DNA of 14,219 bases. Source: an uncultured Clostridia bacterium (GTDB lineage Bacteria; Bacillota_A; Clostridia; Peptostreptococcales; Anaerovoracaceae). Positions 7,454 through 14,219 of the stretch are shown piece by piece; position 1 is the first letter of the stretch; every line of letters starts with the position of its first letter. The stretch lies in NCBI GenBank assembly GCA_945873875.1, contig CAMCER010000003.1:1-14219 (forward strand), given 5' to 3'. The notes under the pieces are model-generated. The model was not told the origin of the DNA and did not search any database. It worked only from the letters and a program-made list of their open reading frames with translations. Made by a program: the position numbers and the translations under genes.

Positions 7454-7482
7454 TTGACTTTTTAAAGTTTCGCGTACATAAT
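7454..7482 (+). promoter_or_regulatory. Candidate dnaA promoter
   Basis: TTGACT (7454-7459) and CATAAT (7477-7482) each match the sigma-A consensus at 5 of 6 positions and are 17 bases apart. The predicted start near 7489 gives a leader of about 88 bases before dnaA. Confidence 0.65.
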
Positions 7483-7576
7483 TTTAACTGAGCCCTTTTA
7501 AGATTTTTATCTTTGACCGCGCTTATTTTATTAAAAGTTGATGCAATTATTTGGTTTGGATTTTTTGTTTTAAAGT

Positions 7577-8947
7577 ATGAATGATTTTGAACTGACCTGG
7601 AGAGATATACTGGCAGCCATTAAAAAAATGGTAAATAATGTCAGTTTTGAGACCTGGTTCTCTCCACTCAGAGTAAAGAATATAAAAAATGATCCCGATA
7701 TGATCTATCTCACTATTGAAGATGAGTTTTCTCTTGGGATACTTAAAAACAGATATATATCTGTAATAGAAAATGCCGCTGAAGAAGTAATGGGCAAAAG
7801 ATATAATATCATCATCGATATAGATGGTGATTCTGAAGACCCTTTAAAAGAAAGTGATAAGAATATCTATTCCGCTTCAGATGAAAGCGTATCATTTTCT
7901 GAAGAATTCATACTGGATCCCAATAACAGTTTTGAAAATTTCATAGTAGGGGATAATAACAGATTCGCTCATGCGGCAGCTCTTGCCGTAGCGGAAAATC
8001 CTTCTGATGCATATAACCCTCTCTTTATTTACGGAGGCCCGGGTCTTGGAAAGACTCATCTTATGCACGCAATAGGTCATTATGTACTTAAGAACCATCC
8101 GTCTCTCAAAGTACTTTATATATCATCTGAGATGTTCACCAATGAATTCATAAAAGCTCTCAATGATAAAAAGAAAAAAGGCGGGATGGAAGCATTCAGA
8201 AGAAAATACAGAGGTATCGATGTTCTTCTCATAGACGATATCCAGTTCATCCAGGGAAAAGAGTCTACAGAAACTGAATTTTTCAATACTTTCAACAGAC
8301 TTTACGAATCAAATAAACAGATAATAATATCAGGAGACAGGGCACCTAATGAAATGAAGATCCTTGATGAAAGGCTCACTTCACGTTTTCAGTGGAACCT
8401 GGTGGCAGACATACAGCCTCCTGAATATGAAACAAGGATAGCTATCCTAAGGAACAGAGCTCAGATAGAGGGAGTGACTTTAACTCCTGAAGTTGAAGAA
8501 GTAATAGAGCTTATAGCTGAAAAAATTAAATTCAACGTAAGAGATCTGGTAGGAGCATTTACGAGAGTTTCAAGTTTTTCAAAACTTCTCAATGAAAAAC
8601 TCAATGTGAAATTTGCAAGAAAGATCCTTAAAGATGTTATAAAAGCAGGAGATCTTACAGTAAGCTGTGAAACTATAAAGAAACAGGTATGTAAGAAATA
8701 CGGGATAAAGACTGCTGATATAGAATCAAAGAAACGCACCAGAAATCTGACTGTTCCAAGACAGATAGCGATGTATCTCTGTAAAGAACTGACTGATACA
8801 TCTTTTCCTAAAATAGGAGATGCATTCGGCGGAAGAGATCATTCAACTGCTGTCTATGCATATGAAAAGATATCAAAAGAAATAAATACCAACAGTCAGC
8901 TTGCTTCAGAGATAGAAGAACTTAAAAACGCTCTTGATTATAACTGA
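7577..8947 (+). CDS. dnaA: Chromosomal replication initiator DnaA
   Basis: The AAA+ initiator (456 residues) binds DnaA boxes, forms a filament that melts oriC and helps load the replicative helicase. Domain I (about 1-80) contains SFETWFSPL. A short acidic linker, domain II, spans about 81-115. Domain III has Walker A GGPGLGKT (153-160), Walker B VLLIDD (216-221) and the sensor/arginine-finger region around LTSRF (267-271). C-terminal domain IV carries the DnaA signature ending GRDHSTAVYA (419-428), which reads the box. ATG at 7577 matches the family N terminus but has no recognisable Shine-Dalgarno: the preceding bases are T-rich. A 10-codon ORF ends 3 bases before it. DnaA boxes flank the gene on both sides, consistent with autoregulation. 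Confidence 0.99.
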   Translation: MNDFELTWRDILAAIKKMVNNVSFETWFSPLRVKNIKNDPDMIYLTIEDEFSLGILKNRYISVIENAAEEVMGKRYNIIIDIDGDSEDPLKESDKNIYSASDESVSFSEEFILDPNNSFENFIVGDNNRFAHAAALAVAENPSDAYNPLFIYGGPGLGKTHLMHAIGHYVLKNHPSLKVLYISSEMFTNEFIKALNDKKKKGGMEAFRRKYRGIDVLLIDDIQFIQGKESTETEFFNTFNRLYESNKQIIISGDRAPNEMKILDERLTSRFQWNLVADIQPPEYETRIAILRNRAQIEGVTLTPEVEEVIELIAEKIKFNVRDLVGAFTRVSSFSKLLNEKLNVKFARKILKDVIKAGDLTVSCETIKKQVCKKYGIKTADIESKKRTRNLTVPRQIAMYLCKELTDTSFPKIGDAFGGRDHSTAVYAYEKISKEINTNSQLASEIEELKNALDYN

Positions 8948-8952
8948 TTTTA

Positions 8953-8961
8953 TTATCAACA
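8953..8961 (+). promoter_or_regulatory. DnaA box TTATCAACA
   Basis: 8 of 9 match to TTATNCACA, beginning 6 bases after the dnaA stop codon. It is identical to the boxes at 7308 and 9040. Confidence 0.65.
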
Positions 8962-8984
8962 TATAATTTACATGAAATACCGGT

Positions 8985-8993
8985 TTATCCACG
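8985..8993 (+). promoter_or_regulatory. DnaA box TTATCCACG
   Basis: 8 of 9 match to TTATCCACA, with the final A replaced by G. Same orientation as its two neighbours. Confidence 0.7.
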
Positions 8994-9039
8994 GTCTTTG
9001 AGATAATAAATAATGCAGTGATTTGAAGGGCTATAAAAG

Positions 9040-9048
9040 TTATCAACA
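9040..9048 (+). promoter_or_regulatory. DnaA box TTATCAACA next to the unwinding element
   Basis: 8 of 9 match, located 14 bases before the TAC/TAT repeat. A degenerate box-like GTTTCAACA follows at once and could extend the DnaA filament toward the melting region. Confidence 0.7.
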
Positions 9049-9062
9049 GTTTCAACAGCACT

Positions 9063-9078
9063 TACTACTATTATTACT
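9063..9078 (+). other. Putative DnaA-trio element and DNA unwinding element
   Basis: TACTACTATTATTACT on the plus strand gives repeated 3'-GAT/AAT-5' triplets on the complementary strand. This is the form of the DnaA-trio described for B. subtilis, which guides DnaA onto single strands. The element lies just after the last DnaA box and is followed by AT-rich sequence to about 9096, the likely melting site. Confidence 0.75.
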
Positions 9079-9120
9079 GTAAATATATATAATAAAGTCG
9101 TGATCGGAGGTCATCAGAAA

Positions 9121-10233
9121 ATGAAATTCAACTGCAGCCAGCAAGTCCTTTCCAGGGCTTTGAATACTGTTTCAAAAGCTGTATCTACCAGATCAGCACT
9201 TCCTGTTCTGAAAGGTATACTTCTGAAAACTGAAGGAAATAATATTCTTTCCATGTCAGCATCAGACATGGATATAAGTATAGTAAAGAAAATAGAAGTA
9301 TTTTGTGAAGAAGAAGGGGCTGTAGTAGTAAGCTCTAAACTTTTCGGAGATATAATAAGAAAACTTCCGGGAGGAGACGTATCAATACAGACAGATGAAG
9401 AAAATAATGTAACAGTAAAGACATCATTTTCTGAATTTAATATATTAGGCCTTTCACCTGATGAATTCCCGAAGATAAAAGATACAGAAGAAGAGACATA
9501 TAAGATCACGCTGGATAAAGACATGTTCTCAGACATGATAAGAAAAACTTCATTTGCAGCCAGCATAGATGAATCAAAAGGAATAATAACAGGAGTGCTT
9601 GCTGAACTTGAAGATGAGAAATTCAACATGGCAGCTCTTGACGGATTCAGGATGTCGGTAGTGAGAGAAAGAATAGATAATACCGGTGATAAAAAAGTAG
9701 TAATAAGCGGAAGACTTATAAATGAAATAAAAAACATAATTTCAGATTCGGAAGATGACGATACAGTTGAAATAACAGTAGGAACTAAAAACGCAGTATT
9801 CACACTAAAAGATACCAGAGCAGTAGTAAGACTTCTGGAAGGAGAGTTCATAAATTACAGAAGCATACTCCCTCAGGAAGGATCCTGCATAGTAACAGCT
9901 GACAGAAGAAATCTTCTTGACAGCATAGAAAGAGCATCACTTCTTGCAAAAGAAGGAAAAAACAACCTTATAAAACTCTCATTCAACAACGACCTCCTTC
10001 TCATAACGTCAAGATCTGAAGAAGGAAATGTAAAGGAAGAGATAATAGTAGAAAAAGAAGGAAATGATATTGAGATAGGATTCAATTCAAAATATCTCAT
10101 AGACGCTCTCAAAGTAATAGATGATGACAGGATAAAACTTCTGTTCAACGGAAGCACATCACCATGTCTCATAAGACCTCTTGAAGGGGACAAATACGAA
10201 TACCTGATCCTTCCTGTAAGATTATCAAGCTAA
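9121..10233 (+). CDS. dnaN: DNA polymerase III beta subunit (sliding clamp) DnaN
   Basis: The ring-forming clamp (370 residues) that tethers the replicative polymerase and many repair proteins to DNA. The N terminus MKFNCSQQVLSRALNTVSKA and RSALPVLKGILL are typical of clamp domain 1. FAASIDESKGIITGV and ALDGFRMSV mark domain 2. The protein ends YEYLILPVRLSS, the family's C-terminal LPVR-type strand. Length is normal for three repeated clamp domains. ATG at 9121 has GGAGG 10 bases upstream (9106-9110); an in-frame ATG at 9100 would put the SD inside the gene. Isoleucine is encoded mostly by ATA here, more than in gyrB. A clear intrinsic terminator follows the stop, and the promoter is probably that of dnaA. 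Confidence 0.98.
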   Translation: MKFNCSQQVLSRALNTVSKAVSTRSALPVLKGILLKTEGNNILSMSASDMDISIVKKIEVFCEEEGAVVVSSKLFGDIIRKLPGGDVSIQTDEENNVTVKTSFSEFNILGLSPDEFPKIKDTEEETYKITLDKDMFSDMIRKTSFAASIDESKGIITGVLAELEDEKFNMAALDGFRMSVVRERIDNTGDKKVVISGRLINEIKNIISDSEDDDTVEITVGTKNAVFTLKDTRAVVRLLEGEFINYRSILPQEGSCIVTADRRNLLDSIERASLLAKEGKNNLIKLSFNNDLLLITSRSEEGNVKEEIIVEKEGNDIEIGFNSKYLIDALKVIDDDRIKLLFNGSTSPCLIRPLEGDKYEYLILPVRLSS

Positions 10234-10239
10234 GAAAAC

Positions 10240-10279
10240 GCCGCCTTCTTCCCTCAGAAAAAGAGAAAGGCGGCTTTTT
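10240..10279 (+). terminator. Intrinsic terminator after dnaN
   Basis: GCCGCCTT (10240-10247) pairs with AAGGCGGC (10267-10274) across a 19-base loop, followed directly by TTTTT (10275-10279). It starts 6 bases after the dnaN stop and ends just before the recF ribosome site. Confidence 0.8.
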
Positions 10280-10293
10280 AAAAGGAGCAGCTG

Positions 10294-11394
10294 ATGTTTG
10301 TCAGAAAACTGGAACTCAAAGATTTCAGAAATTACGAAAAACTTGATATAGAATTCCATCCGAAAGTGAATATAATAATCGGAGACAATGCTCAGGGAAA
10401 GACCAATTTATTAGAGGCAGTATATATAACATCTGTTGGAAAATCCTTCAGGACTTCAAAGGATTTTGAAATGGTAAGGTTTGGATGTGATTACTGCCGT
10501 GTTTTACTGTCCGCTGAAAAAGACGGCCAGGATACAGACATAGATATAATAATAAAAAAAGAAGGAAAGAGCATAGGCGTAGGGGATGTAAGACTCAGAA
10601 AACTTTCCGAACTTTTCGATAATGTACTTACCGTTATATTCTCACCTGAGGATCTTAAGATAGTAAAAGAAGACCCTGAAAAAAGAAGAAGATTCATAAA
10701 CAGAGAGATCAGTCAGCTGAAACCAGCATATTACAGCAGACTTGCAGATTATAATAAAGTCCTGAAACAGAGAAATGCCTATCTGAAAGAGATGCATATA
10801 GATGAGACAGTACTTGACGTCTGGGATGCGGAGCTGGTCAGAAACGGGACTTATCTCATGAACAGCAGAAGAGACTTCATAGAAAAGACAGAAAAGATAA
10901 GCGGCGTGATAAACAGAGAGATAACCAGCGGAAAAGAGGATCTTAAGATAGCCTATGAACCTGATATTGAGCTTGTCTCGCCTGACATACAGGAAGAAGT
11001 CTTTATGAAGACACTTAAAATAAACAGGCAGAAGGATATTGAAAGAAGAACGACTACCAAAGGCCCTCATAAAGACGACATGAAGATATCAGTGAACGAT
11101 ATAGACATCAGACATTTCGGTTCCCAGGGTCAGCAGCGTACAGCAGCACTTTCCCTTAAACTTTCCGAGATAAAACTGATAAAAGAAGAGACCGGGGAAG
11201 ACGCGGTGCTGCTTTTAGATGATGTGCTCTCAGAGCTGGATCCTAAAAGACAGTCCTACCTGATCAATTCACTCAGCGGTGTCCAGCTTTTCATAACCAC
11301 CGCAGAAATGAGCCCGGAAGTAGAAAAATCTCTTCCTGAAGGAAAGACCTTTATAGTGTCTGCCGGAAAAGTGGAAGAAAAATCCAATTTTTAA
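10294..11394 (+). CDS. recF: DNA replication and repair protein RecF
   Basis: An SMC-like ABC ATPase (366 residues) that, with RecO and RecR, promotes RecA loading at single-strand gaps. It begins MFVRKLELKDFRNYEKLDIE, typical of RecF. Walker A GDNAQGKT is at residues 30-37. The ABC signature region SQGQQRTAALSLKL begins near 277, and Walker B LLLDD is at 306-310, followed by the D-loop SELD. ATG at 10294 has AAGGAG at a good distance (10282-10286). The gene lies right behind the dnaN terminator, with no clear promoter in the 60-base gap, so it may depend on read-through or on a promoter inside dnaN. Many Firmicutes have an S4-domain gene (yaaA) at this junction; it is absent here. Confidence 0.98.
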   Translation: MFVRKLELKDFRNYEKLDIEFHPKVNIIIGDNAQGKTNLLEAVYITSVGKSFRTSKDFEMVRFGCDYCRVLLSAEKDGQDTDIDIIIKKEGKSIGVGDVRLRKLSELFDNVLTVIFSPEDLKIVKEDPEKRRRFINREISQLKPAYYSRLADYNKVLKQRNAYLKEMHIDETVLDVWDAELVRNGTYLMNSRRDFIEKTEKISGVINREITSGKEDLKIAYEPDIELVSPDIQEEVFMKTLKINRQKDIERRTTTKGPHKDDMKISVNDIDIRHFGSQGQQRTAALSLKLSEIKLIKEETGEDAVLLLDDVLSELDPKRQSYLINSLSGVQLFITTAEMSPEVEKSLPEGKTFIVSAGKVEEKSNF

Positions 11395-11480
11395 GGCTCA
11401 TATCTGTAAATATTATGCAGCTGAGCGGTAAATATAGCCTTTTTAAGGCGGATAAAGAATATAATAGATAATAATTGTCC

Positions 11481-11514
11481 AAAAAGCCGGATTTCATTGA
11501 AAATCCGGCTTTTT
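11481..11514. terminator. Intrinsic terminator after recF (bidirectional)
   Basis: A perfect 14-bp inverted repeat, AAAAAGCCGGATTT (11481-11494) and AAATCCGGCTTTTT (11501-11514), encloses a 6-base loop. The A-run on one side and T-run on the other mean it could work on either strand. It lies about 86 bases after the recF stop and overlaps the proposed gyrB -35. Confidence 0.85.
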
Positions 11515-11525
11515 AATGCTACAAT
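11497..11525 (+). promoter_or_regulatory. Candidate gyrB-gyrA promoter
   Basis: TTGAAA (11497-11502) and TACAAT (11520-11525) are 17 bases apart, each 5 of 6 to consensus. The predicted start near 11532 gives a leader of about 90 bases. The rest of the 228-base recF-gyrB gap shows no gene. Confidence 0.65.
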
Positions 11526-11613
11526 ATATTGTGTATGTGCAAAAACGCAAAAAGCAGAAATAATCAGTAAAAAAGCTGTAAAAAAGATACTGATCCAAAA
11601 GGTAAAGAGGTGA

Positions 11614-13566
<1,953 letters not shown>

Positions 13567-13583
13567 GAAGGAGGGGAGGCTCA

Positions 13584-14219
13584 ATGGATAATCTTATAGA
13601 AGACAAAAGACTCATACAGCATGAGATACACAGCGAGATGAAAAACTCCTACATCGACTATGCCATGAGTGTCATCGTGGGCCGTGCGCTTCCTGATGTG
13701 AGAGACGGCATGAAGCCGGTACACAGAAGGATTTTGTACGGAATGAGCGAACTGGGAGTAACACCTGATAAACCGTTCAAGAAATCCGCCCGTATCGTCG
13801 GCGAAGTAATGGGTAAATATCACCCTCACGGTGACAGCTCCATTTACGACGCCATGGTAAGGATGGCCCAGGATTTCTCCACCAGATATCTTCTGGTAGA
13901 CGGCCACGGCAACTTCGGTTCTGTTGACGGCGACGGCGCAGCCGCCATGCGTTATACAGAAGCCAGGATGTCACCGTTCTCCATGGAGATGCTCAGGGAT
14001 ATCGATAAAGAAACTGTCGACTTCATGCCCAACTTCGATGAAGAGGAGAAGGAGCCGGTAGTACTTCCTTCAAGATTCCCTAATCTTCTGGTCAACGGAT
14101 CCAACGGTATCGCTGTCGGCATGGCCACATCCATACCGCCCCATAATCTGGGCGAGGTCATCGACGGCGCGGTGAAGATGATCGAGGATGAGGACACTAC
14201 AGTAGAAGACCTGATAAAG
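13584..14219 (+). CDS. gyrA: DNA gyrase subunit A, N-terminal part (cut by window edge)
   Basis: The first 212 codons of the DNA-breaking and rejoining subunit of gyrase. It starts [20 protein letters not shown] and contains [21 protein letters not shown], the standard GyrA opening. The winged-helix catalytic region contains the active-site tyrosine at Tyr124 ([12 protein letters not shown]). The quinolone-resistance-determining region reads [14 protein letters not shown]; the residues equivalent to E. coli Ser83 and Asp87 are Ser85 and Asp89, both the sensitive-type residues. ATG at 13584 has a very strong purine-rich site (GGAGGGGAGG) just upstream. ParC is less likely because the gene follows gyrB directly at the origin. 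The frame is open to the last base. Confidence 0.98.
   Translation, partial: MDNLIEDKRLIQHEIHSEMKNSYIDYAMSVIVGRALPDVRDGMKPVHRRILYGMSELGVTPDKPFKKSARIVGEVMGKYHPHGDSSIYDAMVRMAQDFSTRYLLVDGHGNFGSVDGDGAAAMRYTEARMSPFSMEMLRDIDKETVDFMPNFDEEEKEPVVLPSRFPNLLVNGSNGIAVGMATSIPPHNLGEVIDGAVKMIEDEDTTVEDLIK

Larger units (their letters stand above)
8948..9099. other. oriC: oriC, downstream DnaA-box region and unwinding zone
   Basis: The gap between dnaA and dnaN holds three DnaA boxes, all on the plus strand (8953-8961, 8985-8993, 9040-9048). A trinucleotide TAC/TAT element follows (9063-9078), and then an AT-only-like stretch (about 9080-9096). This order of boxes, short GC-containing spacer, trinucleotide repeat and AT-rich DNA matches the incC/unwinding module of B. 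subtilis. No terminator is seen, so dnaA and dnaN are probably cotranscribed. Confidence 0.85.

Noticed and set aside
7465..7480. GTTTCGCGT sequence near the dnaA promoter, resembling a second parS.
   Set aside because: Only one half resembles parS; the other half is not complementary. It lies in the promoter spacer and is most likely chance.
7513..7541. Second possible dnaA promoter with TTGACC at 7513-7518.
   Set aside because: No acceptable -10 hexamer at 16-18 bases spacing.
8060..8072. TTATGCACG inside dnaA, 8 of 9 match to a DnaA box.
   Set aside because: It encodes conserved Leu-Met-His-Ala after the Walker A motif, so the match is explained by protein constraint.
9114..9851. Long minus-strand open frame (245 codons) opposite dnaN, extremely serine-rich.
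   Set aside because: Antisense shadow caused by AGA/GGA/GAA-rich dnaN codons; the composition is not protein-like.
11535..11570. Eleven-codon ORF (MCKNAKSRNNQ) in the gyrB leader.
   Set aside because: No ribosome site, it would be nearly leaderless from the predicted start, and it ends about 50 bases before gyrB.

Overview
This window is the chromosomal replication origin of a low-GC Gram-positive bacterium, most likely an anaerobic member of the class Clostridia. The gene order is soj/parA - rsmG - mnmG - mnmE - jag/khpB - yidC - yidD - rnpA - rpmH - [oriC] - dnaA - dnaN - recF - gyrB - gyrA, the classic Firmicutes origin layout. Support for Firmicutes comes from the Jag-N/KH/R3H protein beside yidC, the exact Bacillus-type parS site, the bipartite DnaA-box layout around dnaA, and strong Shine-Dalgarno sequences. 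Genus and family cannot be resolved from the sequence alone. A noc gene is absent between soj and rsmG. The S4-domain gene (yaaA/rlbA) often found between dnaN and recF, and the remB-type gene often found between recF and gyrB, are also absent.

Left arm (1-7111), all on the minus strand: a likely eight-gene transcription unit starts at a consensus-perfect promoter (7173-7201). It runs through rpmH (44 codons, GTG start), rnpA, yidD, yidC, jag, mnmE, mnmG and rsmG. These genes combine ribosome and RNase P biogenesis, membrane protein insertion, an RNA-binding regulator of cell growth, tRNA wobble-U34 modification and 16S rRNA methylation. The unit ends at a 24-bp palindrome (551-574) that holds an exact parS centromere site and, read on the minus strand, also resembles an intrinsic terminator. 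Beyond it, soj/parA has its own promoter and GTG start, and runs off the left edge.

Origin (7112-7576 and 8948-9120): one perfect and two near-consensus DnaA boxes lie upstream of dnaA, between the divergent rpmH and dnaA promoters. Three more boxes lie between dnaA and dnaN. The last of these is followed by a TAC/TAT repeat resembling the DnaA-trio element and then by an AT-rich stretch, so unwinding most likely occurs just upstream of dnaN.

Right arm (7577-14219), all on the plus strand: dnaA, dnaN, recF, gyrB and the first 212 codons of gyrA. Intrinsic terminators follow dnaN and recF. gyrB has a promoter whose -35 element lies inside the loop and stem of the recF terminator, and gyrA follows gyrB after 17 bases as one unit.

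Every gene is transcribed away from the origin, and the coding sequences look intact apart from those cut by the window edges. I see no mobile element, CRISPR array, tRNA or rRNA, and no evidence of a novel multi-gene system. The points worth a second look are regulatory: parS doubling as a terminator, the DnaA-trio unwinding element, an SD-less dnaA start with a 10-codon ORF ending just before it, recF sitting directly behind a terminator, and small hairpins within the left-arm operon.
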